DNA from: Flavobacteriaceae bacterium PS02337
GTDB taxonomy: Bacteria > Bacteroidota > Bacteroidia > Flavobacteriales > Flavobacteriaceae
Assembly: GCA_029959285.1 (NCBI GenBank)
Contig: JASCOE010000003.1
Span: 434,001-498,000, forward strand
Length of the DNA: 64,000 nt
Reading direction: 5' to 3'
A model generated the notes under the pieces. That model made no database searches, was not told the origin of the DNA, and saw nothing but the letters and a program-made list of their open reading frames with translations. A program made the position numbers and the translations under genes. This document shows, piece by piece, positions 10,511-21,800 of this stretch (positions are counted from its first letter, which is position 1; every line of letters begins with the position of its first letter).

Positions 10511-11188
10511 ATGAAAAAAGTTATAATTGCAGCATTAATTTTGTCTTTAGGACAACTTATTCATGCACAAAAAGGGTTTAAACCTTTATTTGACGGTAAA
10601 ACGACAAAAGGATGGCATTCTTACGGAAAAAGTTCAGCTGCAGCAGGATGGAAAGTAGAAGACGGAATACTACATTTTGATCCAGAAGCGGCTAAAAATG
10701 GACAAGGAGGAGATTTAGTAACCGATGCTGAATTCGAAAATTTCCATTTAAAATTAGATTGGAAAATCGCGCCAAATGCCAATAGCGGAATTATTTTTTA
10801 TATTAATGAAGATGCGAAATATCCAAATACGTACAGCACAGGTTTAGAAATGCAAGTTTTGGATAATGACGGTCATCCAGACGGAAAAATTACAAAACAC
10901 CGCGCAGGAGATTTATACGATTTAATTAAAAGTAAATCAGAACCAGTAAAAAAAGTTGGAGAATGGAATACGGCTGAAATTATCAGTAAAAAAGGAAAAC
11001 TAACGCTTATTTTGAACGGAGTTGTTGTCGTAGAAACTGTACTTTGGGACGATAATTTCAAAAAACTAATAGCAGGAAGTAAATTTGCTGATTGGCCAGG
11101 ATTCGGAACATTCAAAAAAGGAAAAATAGCTTTGCAAGATCACGGAGATAATGTTTGGTATCGCAATATTGTTATTAAAAACTTATAA
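10511..11188 (+). CDS. DUF1080 / 3-keto-disaccharide hydrolase-like secreted protein
   Basis: 225-aa secreted protein of the DUF1080 family, a concanavalin-like beta-sandwich. A signal peptide covers residues 1-19 (ends IHAQ). Family motifs are FKPLFDGKTTKGWH, WKVEDGILHF, FHLKLDWKIAPNANSGIIFYI and the C-terminal IALQDHGDNVWYRNIVIK. Some members of this family hydrolyse 3-keto-glycosides; others are known only as sugar-binding-like domains. It is the last gene of the operon and is followed directly by a strong terminator. No oxidoreductase that would make 3-keto sugars is visible next to it, so its substrate is unknown. Confidence 0.85.
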   Translation: MKKVIIAALILSLGQLIHAQKGFKPLFDGKTTKGWHSYGKSSAAAGWKVEDGILHFDPEAAKNGQGGDLVTDAEFENFHLKLDWKIAPNANSGIIFYINEDAKYPNTYSTGLEMQVLDNDGHPDGKITKHRAGDLYDLIKSKSEPVKKVGEWNTAEIISKKGKLTLILNGVVVVETVLWDDNFKKLIAGSKFADWPGFGTFKKGKIALQDHGDNVWYRNIVIKNL

Positions 11189-11218
11189 AATTGTAGAAGC
11201 TACTAAGAAAAAACAAAA

Positions 11219-11246
11219 AAGGCTGTCTTTTCAGACAGCCTTTAGT
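11219..11246. terminator. Bidirectional terminator between convergent operons
   Basis: Perfect 9-bp stem AAGGCTGTC / GACAGCCTT with loop TTTTCA and A-rich sequence on its left. It lies 30 bp after the DUF1080 stop and 33 bp beyond the stop of the convergent M16 gene, so it can serve both. Confidence 0.85.
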
Positions 11247-11278
11247 GACTAATAAAATAAAAATGTATTCTAAAGTTT

Positions 11279-14094
11279 TTACTTTCCTGATTGGCTTTCA
11301 GGGTTCATAATAACTTCGACGCTACTAGAACTATCCAAAACGTGCTTACTAAACTGCTGAATAGTTTTCTGATTAATTTTAGAAATTAAACTTTTGTATT
11401 CTTCATCTGTTGAAAACGGAATCTGATTTAAACTGTAATTGTATAATGTTGTTGCCCAGAAAGTATTCGTTTTAAGCGATTCTTCTCTGTTTTTCAACAA
11501 AGCTTTTTTTATGTCTTCAAGATCATTTGCATTAACTGGATTCGATTTTAAATCGTTTATTTCTTTCCAGATAATCTGCATTAATTTTTCTTGTTTTTCA
11601 GGATTGCAGTCAAAAGTTAAAGCAAGGCTGAATGATGGTTTCGGAATCAATTCGAGATTTCCTCCAACATTTACGCCATAACTTCCGCCTTCTTCTTCTC
11701 TAATCGTTTGAAGAAAACGTTTAGAAAGTAATTCGCCGATAATATACATCATCATGGCATTTTCTTTTGAGTATTCTGTTTTTCCTGTTAGATTTAGATA
11801 AACCGTACTTTTTGCCACTTCCATCGGACGTTTGAAATACACAACCGTTTTTCCTTTTTTAGGACCAATATTATGATCTGCGAAAGTTTCTTTTACAGCA
11901 GGATTTGATTTTAAGTTACCAATGTATTTCTGAATCAATTCTAAAGCTCCTTCAGGAATATTTCCAACAAAAACAAAAGTAAAATCTGAAGCGTTTTTAA
12001 TTCGATCGCGATAAATATTTTCTGCTTTTTTCAAATCGATGTTCTCAAGAAACTTTTCATTAAAAATAAAAGTCCTCGGATTGTGATTAGAATTGGCTAA
12101 TGCAACAGAATCTTTAAAAGTATTTCCGTTATCTTTTTTAATAGTTTCTAAACGGTTTTTATATTGTTCTTTTAGAATATTAAAAATATTAGAATCAAAA
12201 CGTGGCGCTTCAAAAGAAAGATAAAGTAATTGCAGCATCGTTTCGAAATCGGCTTTGTTAGAGCTTCCTTGAAATCCTTGTGTATTTTCACCAATAAACG
12301 GAGCAGATTGCGCAACTTTTCCCGTCAGTTTTTCTTTTAAAGCAATATTGTCAAAATTCCCTAAACCAGATGATCTTGCTATTGTTGTAGCGATTTCGGC
12401 AGAAGCCAAATCTTCGGTTTTAATTAAAGATTTACCGCCTTTAGAAAATGCTGTCATCACAACTTGATCCTGAGAATAAGTCGTAGGAAGAATAATTACG
12501 TTTGCACCATTTTCTAAAATATATCCTTTTGCACTTGTAATTCCTGGTACTTCAAATGTTTTTTTGACAGCAGCAGGTTTTAATTCTTTTGCAATTAAAG
12601 GTTCGTTGTTTTCCTTTTTTGTGTAAGGTTCTAAAGTCTTGTTTTCGACTTTTTTCATAACCTGAACAACAGCATCTTTAGTTGGGAAATTTACTTTATC
12701 TTCATCAGAACCCGTTACCAAAACGACTTGATTGGTTGGTTTCTGAATGGTTTTGATGTAAGCATTTATTTCTTCTAAAGTGATGCTTTTTATTATGCCA
12801 ACAATCAATTTATAATCGTCTTCGGCAGAAAGAAATGGTTTTGCTTTTAGAAAATAATTCGTCAGTTTTTCTGCCCAAGAGTCGTTGTCAACTTTATCTT
12901 TATTGCTGATAAAATCATCATAAGAACTTATAAAAAGCTTTTTAGTTCTTTCTAATTCTGTTTGCGCAATTCCGAAACGTTTTAAACGTTCTGCCTCGGT
13001 ATAAGCATCTTCAAAAGCTTCTAGAGTTTTTCCTTTTTTGGCTGAAGCCGAAAGATTAAAGGAAGTATTTAATCTCGAAATAGGTTCAAAATACGTTTTT
13101 AAACCTAAAGCCGAACTTTGGTTTTTTAAGATTAATTCTTTGAAACGATTGTTTAGAATATTGGTGTAAAAAGAATTCATCACGTTTTTACGGCTCAAAA
13201 TACTGTCTTTTACCAAAGGTTCATCTAAAACATATTGCAACGTAATTGTGGTCGAAGAAGCTTCTTTGTCAGACGCAGTTCCAAAATACAATTCGTCGTG
13301 TTTTGGAATTTCAGAATAGGTGCGTGGTGCCACTTTTTTTTTCCTAATGGAATTCCAGAGAAAATGGCTTTTACCTTTTCTTCCATCTTATTTACATCAA
13401 CATCTCCAACAATAATTACAGCTTGTAAATCGGGTCTGTACCATTTTTTATAGTAGTTTCTCAATTCATTATATTTGAAGTTATTGATGATATTTAAATC
13501 GCCAATAACATCTCTTTTACTGTATTTTGAACCTTTGTATAAAACAGGATCTGTCTGCATTTTTAAACGAAAACCGCTTGTACGTCGCGTTCTCCATTCT
13601 TCACGGATAACGCCTCTTTCGGCATCAATTTCTTCGTTAGTTAATGAAAGAGAACCAGACCAATCGTGTAAAACCCAAAGTGTAGAATCAATCAGTTTTT
13701 GGTTGTTAACAGGAACTGTGCTAATGTTGTAAACCGTTTCATCTTGAGCAGTATAAGCGTTGATATCTTTACCAAAACTTACACCGTTTTTTTCTAACAT
13801 TTTAATGATTCCTTTTCCTTTAAAATGCTCTGTTCCGTTAAACGCCATGTGTTCAAGAAAATGCGCCAATCCGTTTTGATTGTCATCTTCTAAAATAGCG
13901 CCGACATTTTGAACAAAATAAAAACTCGCTCTATCTTTTGGCTCTTCGTTATGCAGAATATAATACGTTAAACCATTTTTTAGTTTTCCGGTTTTCACGT
14001 TTTTATCTAGCGGAATCGTAGTTTTAAACTGCGAAAATGCGCCTTGAAAAGACAAGGCGATAATCGCAACAATGATATTTTTTTTAGTACTCAT
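11279..14094 (-). pseudogene. M16 zinc peptidase (PqqL-like) with a frameshift in an A9 tract
   Basis: Secreted M16 metallopeptidase, about 938 aa in two reading frames. Frame 1 (14094 down to the T-run at 13334-13342) has a signal peptide (ends AFSQ), the inverted zinc motif HFLEHMAFNG (His78, Glu81, His82) and the distal Glu159 in AERGVIREEW. Frame 2 (from about 13333 to 11279) carries the rest of the first half and the inactive second half, with the typical REEEGGSYGV. The switch falls in nine A residues of the coding strand: the reading goes from PLGKKK straight into VAPRTYSEIP if one A is added. This could be a true inactivation, a homopolymer error, or transcriptional slippage restoring full-length protein. 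It follows the GldG-fusion gene by 12 bp. Confidence 0.88.
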
Positions 14095-14106
14095 TTTTTT
14101 GATTTT

Positions 14107-16374
14107 TTATCTTCTGTTTCTGCGAATAAGAATAAAAGCACCACTTAATATAATTAGCAATGGAAACAGGGCAATAAATACAATTTTGTTGATGAAAACC
14201 TGATTGGCATTTATTGTAATTTTCTTATCGATATTCTCTGGACGAGTTGTGTCAATTGGAAATTCATAATTACTGAACCAGCTGAAAAGGTCTGTTACAA
14301 ATTGAAAAGTTCCAGATCCGCCGCGGCTTAATTCGGCATTGCCCATAAAATCTGCATCTCCGGCAACAATTATTTTTTGTGTTTTTCCATTAACATTTCT
14401 CGTTAATGCAGCTACAAGCGGAACATCTTTTACAGAAGCTTGTTTTTTCAAATCTTCAGAAATTGAAGTAATTCCTGTTGGAGATTCCCAAGCTGGATTG
14501 CTGTTTGTTTTTAAAAGTGTAGTTACTTTAAATCCTGCGTCTTTTATTGTTTTAATTCCGCTGCTTCCTAAAAACGGAATCGGATTATTATTTCTGTTTT
14601 TACTTAATTTGATAACTGTCGAATCAATATTTTTTGAAACATCTGTTACTAAATAATCTGGAGAATTGGTTTCACTTTCTTGAACTAATGCTTGTTTGGT
14701 GAAACTAATTCCTAATTTATCTGTAACAGCAACTAAAGCAGAATTGGTTTCAGGTTCTGCCAAAAGCATTAAATTTTTCCCTTGATCTATATATTTGTTA
14801 ATGCGATCAACAGCGCCTTGACTTAATTGTGTTTTAGGATCGGCAATGATTAAAATTGTAGTTTCTGCTGGAATATTCTGTGCATTAATATCAACAGAAG
14901 AAACATCAAATCCTTGATTGATTAATGAATATCTGAAGGAAACTTCATTGAAACCAGTTTTATAATTTTTATCTCCGTTTTTATCAACGCTTCTTTCCAT
15001 ATTTCCGGTTGCAAAAACAATTTTTGGAGCAGAAACAACCAAACGTTTTAATGAAGCAGAGATTTCTTTTTCCATCGGAACTTTAAATAAATCATCAAAA
15101 AATCTTAAGAAAGTCTTTTTTCCGTTGTATTCAACCGTTCTAATTACTCGGTTTTGCTCTGGTTCTAAGTCGACGATTTTTTTCATTTCGGCAGGAGAAT
15201 ATAACTTTTTAAGTTTCATATTCTGTGTTTCTACCAACTTCTCTGCTAGTTGTTTGTCGTTCAATCCAGGATTTTGCGCGTATAAAGCTTCATTATTAGA
15301 TTTCGCATAATAATAAACATATTCCATTTCCATTTGGGGCAAGAAACGAGTATATTTTTCAAAACTGGCAATATCGGCATTCTGAGAAACCGGTAGAACC
15401 ATAAAATAATTGATATCTAATAAATTCACGTAAGTGGTTAATTTTATCGGACCTTCAATTTTTTTAACGATATTCAAACTGTTTTGAGTCAGTGTTTTAT
15501 CTTTATTTCTTGTCATATCTGTGTAAAGCGTAAGTGGCGCTCTCGACGTGATATATCCAAGCGATAAAACAATAGTGACTAAAAGCGTATATTTTATAAC
15601 TCTTTTTGAAATACTTTGTGCATCTCTTCCTGTTTGTAATTTGTAAATACTCAATACAATAAAAAGACTGCTTACTAAAACAAAGTAGAATACGTCTTTA
15701 CTTATTATCAATCCTTCAAGCATTTCGTTGGCACGTCCTGCGATTGAAAGGAAATAAGTAATATCTTTTACCACTTCGACATCCTGCCAAAGTTTTCCAA
15801 TAAAATTTAAACCTGCTAAAACTACTAGAGTACTAATTGCCGCTACCACTTGATAAGAAGTTAAACAAGACATAAAAAGTCCGATTGCAGCATAAGTGCA
15901 GACCAATAAATACAATCCGATTAAACCAGAAATAGCGAACTTAAGATCTAAATTTTCTATAGAAAAATAAGCGATAGCAACCTGCAAACCTAAAATAGCA
16001 ATGAATAAAAGGCAATAAGCAGCAATAGCCAAGTACTTTCCTAATACAATGTCTTTAATTTTAATTGGCGAAGAAAGCAGTAATTTGATAGAACCGCTAT
16101 TAATTTCACGGCTTACTAATCCCATTGTTAAAAGTGGAACATATAAGTACAGATAATTCTGCATTTCAGTATATAATCCGCTGAAGCCAGAGAAAACAAT
16201 TTGTGATAAATTGTCCATACTTTGACCGATTTTTTGTGATTTTTCAAAACGTTCGATGGTGTTGAAAAATTTCCAGCTTGACTGGATTGAAAATATTACT
16301 AAAACAACCCACGCAACAGGTGAGTAAAACATAGTGTTGAGCTCTGTTTTAGCAATTCTATATATTGTTTTCAT
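14107..16374 (-). CDS. ABC-2 permease fused to a GldG-like auxiliary domain
   Basis: 755-aa inner-membrane protein. Residues 1 to about 250 form an ABC-2 permease (MFYSPVAWVVLVIFSIQSSW, six hydrophobic helices, GLVSREINSGSIKLLLSSPI), like GldF. After a helix near 265-285 comes a large GldG-type soluble domain (ABC_transp_aux, containing ETTILIIADPKTQLSQGAVD), closed by a final TM helix and RRNRR. In gliding flavobacteria GldF and GldG are separate proteins; here the two are one polypeptide. It starts 11 bp after the ABC ATPase stop and so forms a transporter with it. The SusCD pair upstream and M16 protease downstream suggest an envelope transport or processing role rather than gliding itself. 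Confidence 0.87.
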   Translation of the reverse strand: MKTIYRIAKTELNTMFYSPVAWVVLVIFSIQSSWKFFNTIERFEKSQKIGQSMDNLSQIVFSGFSGLYTEMQNYLYLYVPLLTMGLVSREINSGSIKLLLSSPIKIKDIVLGKYLAIAAYCLLFIAILGLQVAIAYFSIENLDLKFAISGLIGLYLLVCTYAAIGLFMSCLTSYQVVAAISTLVVLAGLNFIGKLWQDVEVVKDITYFLSIAGRANEMLEGLIISKDVFYFVLVSSLFIVLSIYKLQTGRDAQSISKRVIKYTLLVTIVLSLGYITSRAPLTLYTDMTRNKDKTLTQNSLNIVKKIEGPIKLTTYVNLLDINYFMVLPVSQNADIASFEKYTRFLPQMEMEYVYYYAKSNNEALYAQNPGLNDKQLAEKLVETQNMKLKKLYSPAEMKKIVDLEPEQNRVIRTVEYNGKKTFLRFFDDLFKVPMEKEISASLKRLVVSAPKIVFATGNMERSVDKNGDKNYKTGFNEVSFRYSLINQGFDVSSVDINAQNIPAETTILIIADPKTQLSQGAVDRINKYIDQGKNLMLLAEPETNSALVAVTDKLGISFTKQALVQESETNSPDYLVTDVSKNIDSTVIKLSKNRNNNPIPFLGSSGIKTIKDAGFKVTTLLKTNSNPAWESPTGITSISEDLKKQASVKDVPLVAALTRNVNGKTQKIIVAGDADFMGNAELSRGGSGTFQFVTDLFSWFSNYEFPIDTTRPENIDKKITINANQVFINKIVFIALFPLLIILSGAFILIRRNRR

Positions 16375-16385
16375 TTGATATTTTT

Positions 16386-17336
16386 TTAAGAAAGTGTAGC
16401 GTTTTTAGAAGGGGCTTTTTTAGATAATTGTGCAAAAATCTCATCTAAAGAGACTTTTTCGAACTGAATTTCTCGCAGTTTCCAATCGTTATGAACACTT
16501 AGAGAAATGATTTTTTCAGCAACTTCTTGTGTTCCTTCAAAAGTAATTTGCACTTTTTTTGGAGTAAGAAATACAGCAGCAGTAACTTCTGGAATAGCTG
16601 TTAAAGATTCAACTTTTGGCGGATTCTCAAAACTTGCGGTTAATTTATCAGCTTCGATATAATTATTAAAAGCATCCAAAGTATCAGAAAATACCATGTG
16701 TCCATTCTCGATCATTCTGATATCCTGACAAGTTGCCTGAACTTCAGAAAGAATATGTGAAGAGAATATTACGGCTTTGTCTTTGGAGATTTTTTTAATT
16801 AATTTTCTAACTTCTAAAATCTGGTTAGGATCAAGTCCGTTTGTTGGTTCATCTAAAACGACCAATTTTGGTTCGTGAATAATTGCCTGCGCAATTCCCA
16901 CACGCTGACGATATCCACCAGAAAGATTTCGAATTAAACGATTGCTGAAATGTGAAATACCGCATTGTTCTTTTGCTTTCTCTAAAGCATTTTTTAAATC
17001 TTCTTTTTTTACGTGACGTAATTCTGCACAATGAATCAAATATTCATCTACTGTTAAATCAAGATGTAAAGGCGGAGTTTGCGGTAAAAAACCAATTAAT
17101 TTTTTGGCTTCAACAGGGTTTTCTTTCAGGTTAATTCCGTCAATAAAAATATTTCCGCTGGTTTGGTTTAAAACGCCGCAAAGAATATTCATTGTAGTCG
17201 ATTTTCCAGCGCCATTAGATCCCAAAAGGCCTAAAATTCTATTTGTTTTAATCTCAAAATTAATATTTTGTATTGCCCAATCCTTACTGTATTGATGCGA
17301 CAAAGCCTCAACTCTTACAATTGTTGTTGTTTCCAT
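16386..17336 (-). CDS. ABC transporter ATP-binding protein (GldA-like)
   Basis: 316-aa ABC ATPase of the DrrA/NosF/GldA type. The Walker A GLLGSNGAGKST (Lys45), signature LSGGYRQRVGIAQA, Walker B LVVLDEPTNGLDP and switch His in FSSHILSEVQ are all present. About 90 C-terminal residues after residue 225 form the regulatory domain common in this subfamily. It is the partner of the permease-GldG fusion immediately downstream. Whether the complex exports, inserts or energises something is unknown. A perfect 13-bp inverted repeat separates it from susD upstream, which may lower its expression relative to SusCD. Confidence 0.92.
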   Translation of the reverse strand: METTTIVRVEALSHQYSKDWAIQNINFEIKTNRILGLLGSNGAGKSTTMNILCGVLNQTSGNIFIDGINLKENPVEAKKLIGFLPQTPPLHLDLTVDEYLIHCAELRHVKKEDLKNALEKAKEQCGISHFSNRLIRNLSGGYRQRVGIAQAIIHEPKLVVLDEPTNGLDPNQILEVRKLIKKISKDKAVIFSSHILSEVQATCQDIRMIENGHMVFSDTLDAFNNYIEADKLTASFENPPKVESLTAIPEVTAAVFLTPKKVQITFEGTQEVAEKIISLSVHNDWKLREIQFEKVSLDEIFAQLSKKAPSKNATLS

Positions 17337-17351
17337 AGTGATTTTTAAAAT

Positions 17352-17386
17352 TGCAGGAATGTATTTTTAGAATATACATTCCTGCA
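17352..17386 (-). terminator. Intercistronic hairpin between susD and the ABC gene
   Basis: Perfect 13-bp inverted repeat TGCAGGAATGTAT / ATACATTCCTGCA with a 9-nt loop, followed on the minus strand by ATTTTAAAAAT. It starts 16 bp after the susD stop and 16 bp before the ABC ATG. Probably a partial terminator or 3'-end stabiliser. Confidence 0.6.
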
Positions 17387-17401
17387 TAAATTTTTTGTTA
17401 T

Positions 17402-18796
17402 TTAATATCCTTCGTTTTGAGTTAAAAAAGGATTAGAACGAGTAGCCGTTTCTGGAACTGGATACAGCTGATCTGTAGTTTTCCAGATTTTTGCAGGTAT
17501 TGTTGCAAGTACTTCGTTTGCTTTTCCGGTTCTTTTAAGATCGAACCATCTATGACCAAATTCTCCAAAGAATTCGCGTTGTCTTTCTAAAGCAATTAAA
17601 TCTAACAATTGATTCGAATCTGTTAATGTAGTAGAAGCCAATAAAGCTCTGTTTCTAATTACATTAATGTCTTGTTGCGCGCCTGTTATATCATTTAATT
17701 TTACTCTAGCTTCTGCTCTAATTAAATAAAGTTCTGCCAATCTCAGTACTGTCGAACGTTCTACAGGCGTTGTTGTGTATGAGTTTTTATATTTTCTAGG
17801 ACCAATTCCGATAGATACTCCTGCTGATGATTTAATAGGAACTGTCCAGTTTGTTTTTCGGGCGTCATTAGTTTCAAACAACGTAGCACTTTTTCTAAGA
17901 ATAAAAGTTCCGCCTATTTGCGTAGTAGCATTTGGCGCAGTAAAAGTAGCTCCTCCTTCGTAAGTGTAAGCAGTATTAAAGTACGGAATCTGCCAAATTG
18001 CTTCTGTATTATCTGCAATAAAAGGGCTGTTTGTAGCTGTCAATCCGCTTATCATTTTATACGTTCCGCTTTGGCTTATTACATCACTTGCATAAGTTGA
18101 GGCTTCGTTCCATTTTCCTAAATAAAGATCAACTCTTGCTAACAAGGCTTCTGCAGCCCATTTTGTAGCTCTAATACGTTGTGAACTTGTATAACTAGTA
18201 TAATTTACAGGAAGATTACTTATAGCATCTTGAAGATCAGTATTAATTTGAGTGTAAACTTCTGCTTGAGTATTACGAGGTGCCAAAGCTGATTTTTCAA
18301 CATTTGTAGTCAAAACCAAAGGAACATCTCCATACAAATTAGTTAAATAAAAATAACAGAAAGCTCTTAAAAATTTAGCTTCGGCAACAAAGCGAATACT
18401 TTTTGCTTCAGTAATCGTTTTGCTTGAATTTAAACCTTCTAACACAGCATTAGCATTATAAATGGTTTTGTAAAATTCTGTCCACATACTTCCCATTGAA
18501 CCGTCGGTTACAGGAATTTCATTTGTTGTATAAACATTTTCAATTAATGAAACAGGAAGAAGTTCGTCTGAAGTTTGTCCAGGAATAATATGCAGGTTAT
18601 TATAATACGTACTCGTAACCATACTTTGATAAATTCCGTTTACGGCAGCTTCGGCAGTAGCATCAGATTCATAAACGGTCGTTGAAGATAAATCGTTGCT
18701 AGGAAGATCAACTTCAAGCAAGCTCTCACAACTCGTTAATCCCATTAAAAGAAAAAACGAAAATATATACGTGTATTTTATAGAATTATTTTTCAT
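17402..18796 (-). CDS. SusD/RagB-family outer-membrane lipoprotein
   Basis: Nutrient-capture lipoprotein that closes the SusC channel. The signal peptide with lipobox LMGLTSC puts the acylated Cys near residue 23. The family pattern follows: N-terminal TPR helices (AEAAVNGIYQSMV, EAKFLRAFCYFYLTNLYGDVPLV) and the C-terminal signature (RLAELYLIRAEARVKLND, LIALERQREFFGEFGHRWFDLKR). 464 aa is normal. It is 11 bp downstream of its SusC. No glycosidase lies in this operon; the linked enzymes are M16 and M28 peptidases, so a peptide or glycopeptide ligand is plausible, though unproven. Confidence 0.93.
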   Translation of the reverse strand: MKNNSIKYTYIFSFFLLMGLTSCESLLEVDLPSNDLSSTTVYESDATAEAAVNGIYQSMVTSTYYNNLHIIPGQTSDELLPVSLIENVYTTNEIPVTDGSMGSMWTEFYKTIYNANAVLEGLNSSKTITEAKSIRFVAEAKFLRAFCYFYLTNLYGDVPLVLTTNVEKSALAPRNTQAEVYTQINTDLQDAISNLPVNYTSYTSSQRIRATKWAAEALLARVDLYLGKWNEASTYASDVISQSGTYKMISGLTATNSPFIADNTEAIWQIPYFNTAYTYEGGATFTAPNATTQIGGTFILRKSATLFETNDARKTNWTVPIKSSAGVSIGIGPRKYKNSYTTTPVERSTVLRLAELYLIRAEARVKLNDITGAQQDINVIRNRALLASTTLTDSNQLLDLIALERQREFFGEFGHRWFDLKRTGKANEVLATIPAKIWKTTDQLYPVPETATRSNPFLTQNEGY

Positions 18797-18807
18797 GTTT
18801 TTTAGAT

Positions 18808-21800
18808 TTAAAATGTAAACTGAGTTCCAAGAGTTATGGTACGTAATGGAGGTAAAGCTAAACCTTGAGTTTCTGGATCAAATCCTTTGTATTTTGTAAA
18901 AGTCACCAAGTTTTGTCCTTGTAATGAAAGACGAATATTTTGAATAAATTTCTTTGTGCTTTGATCTAAAGGAATATTATAAGTGGCGCTTACATTTTTA
19001 AGTTTAATGTAAGAAGCATCTACAATAGTAGCGGTAGAACCTGCATAGTTTAAGAAACTAGGTTGGTAAGCTGTACTTAAAATGTTTCCTTGAGCGATGT
19101 AATCATTGTACTCATCAACTTGATAATTTGCTAAACCATAAGGATAACCTGGCTGTACGGCAATAGATGACAACATGCTTCTTCCGTCTTGTTTAACAAA
19201 TTGGAATAAAAAGTCTAATGAAAATGCTTTATAGCTAATAGAGTTTGAAATTCCACCATAATATTTTGGAGCAGTAGATCCGTAATATTTTCTATCTCCA
19301 ACTCCTGTTTGGGCAAAACCACTACTAATTTTTCCATCTCCGTTAGCGTCTTCAAACTGAGCAATGCCATTTACTACACCAGTATAATTATATAAATATC
19401 TAGCTGTGATAGCATTTCCAATAACATATTGAGAATAATAAGCTGTATTTTGTAAATTATTGAATTCTAAAAGTTTATTAGAGTTTGTTGAGAAATTAAA
19501 AGATGTAGTCCAGTTTAAGTTTTTATTATGAACGTTTGTTGAAGTAAGCGTAAATTCCCATCCTTTATTTTCAACCAATGCGCCAATATTTGCAGTATAA
19601 CCTGTAAAACCAGCCTGCGGACTAAGTGTTGCAGTTACCAATTGATTTCCAGAAGTGTTTCTGTAAAAAGCAGCAGTAAAAGATAAACGGTCATTAAAAA
19701 ATCCAAGATCTAAAGCAGCTTCAAACTTCTTTGTAGTTTCCCATCTGTAATTTGGGTTTGCAATTCTGGTTGCAGCCATAGCAGCGTTTCCGATTCCATA
19801 TGTATTAGAACTGTAAGTATCTGCATATCCATAATCGCCAGAAGGATCGTTACCAACTTCTCCATAACTTGTACGAAGTTTACCAAAACTAAGCACTGAA
19901 TTATCTTTTAAGAAATTTTCTGCTGTAAAAATCCAAGCAGCACCAAGAGAACCAAAATTTCCATATCTATTATTGGCACCAAAACGCGAAGATCCGTCTC
20001 TTCTAAAATTGGCATTCACTATATATTTGTTTAAAATATTATAGTTTATCCTGCTAAATAGAGATGCATATTTGTATTCAGATGAACTATTGAATGAAGT
20101 TACAGTTGTTGCAGAACCTGTAATACCAATTAAATTATCAGCACTATAACCTGATGTATTTACATACGAAGGCATTTCTGATTTTCTGCTTTGCCAAGAA
20201 CCTCCAACCAATACAGAAAGATTACCTTTCCATAAAGAAGTCACATAGTTTAATTGCGGATCAATAGTGAAGTTATTGGTATTGTTGTTAGAAACCGTAT
20301 AAGTTCTTGAAGCGTTAAGCGAAAGATTATTAGCAGTATAATACACATTATTCATTCCAGATGCAGGTAAAATCTGCTCCGAAATCATTTCTGCTTTTCC
20401 ATATCCTAAGTCCGTTTTGAAAGACAAACCTTTTGCAATTTCCAACTGAAAATTGAAACTTGTAATCAAATTATTTCCTTTGTCTTCAACTCTTCTGTCT
20501 AATGCAGCAATTGGGTTTACATCACTAAAATAAGTTGGTGACCAATAGTAAGAACCATCAGGATTGTAAATCGTATGATTTGGTGCCGTTACTACAGCAT
20601 AATTGGTAATGTCATAAAAAGGAAGTTTATTTTTATCTGTAGAATATAAAACTGTAGCTCCAATTTTCAGTTTTTTATTTAATGTAGTATGAGTTACATT
20701 AAAGTTCGTTGAGAATTTATTATAACCAAAATCTCCAGGTAAAACTGTAGTTTCTTTGTGATAAGTACTACTCAAAAGGAAATTAGTATTCTCATTTCCA
20801 CCTTTTAAACTTGCAGAATAATCATTAAAATTAGCAGAACCTCCAATTAATTTTTTCTGCCAGTTTGTATAAGCATTTTGGTCAAATGCTGTCAAAGCAA
20901 TACCGTTACTAAATCCAGTAGGAGCAGTATTTGTAGTATTTAAAGCCGTACGCAGCATGTTTAGATATGTTGGTGTATCTAATGTTTTTATCATGTGTGC
21001 AACTTCCGAAACTCCCGAATTTGTATTTATAGTAAAGACAGTTTTTCCAGATACTCCTTTTTTAGTTGTAATAAGCACAACACCATTTGCAGCTCTTGAA
21101 CCGTAAATAGCAGTAGCATCTGCATCTTTAAGAATTTCAATACTTTCAATGTCATTTGGGTTAATGATATTTAATGGACTTGTTGCTTTCTGCGCACCTC
21201 TGATAACTCGATCTGTTTGGGCTTGTTCCTTAATGTCATTTGAGATATACGGAATACCATCAATTACATAAAGAGGTAAATTATTTGACTGAATTGAGTT
21301 TGTACCACGAATGTTAATATTGATATTACTTCCTGCATACCCAGACGTTTGAGAAACAAAAACACCAGGAGTTCTTCCTTGTAATGTTTGCAAAATGTTA
21401 GTTACAGGTTGTTTTTCAATATCTTCAGCAGTAATTTTAACTACAGATCCTGTTGAAGTTCTTTTAGTAGTTGTACCATAACCAATAACGACAACTTCAT
21501 CTAATTTTGCCAAATCTGACTGCATTTTGATGGTAATTGAAGTTTGGTTTTCTACTGTAACTTCTTGTGTTTTATAGCCTAAATAAGAGATTCTTAAAAC
21601 ATGTTTTCCTTTCGGTAATTCAATAAAGAACTGTCCGTCAAAATCAGATATTCCTTGCTTATTTCCTCCTACAACAGCAACAGAAACACCAGGAAGAGGC
21701 TGACCGTTTTCATCCAGCACTTTTCCATTAAGCATAAAATCGACTTCATCTGCATTTTCTTTTTTCTCTGTGCTGACAACAGCTTTTACGGCTTCTTTTT

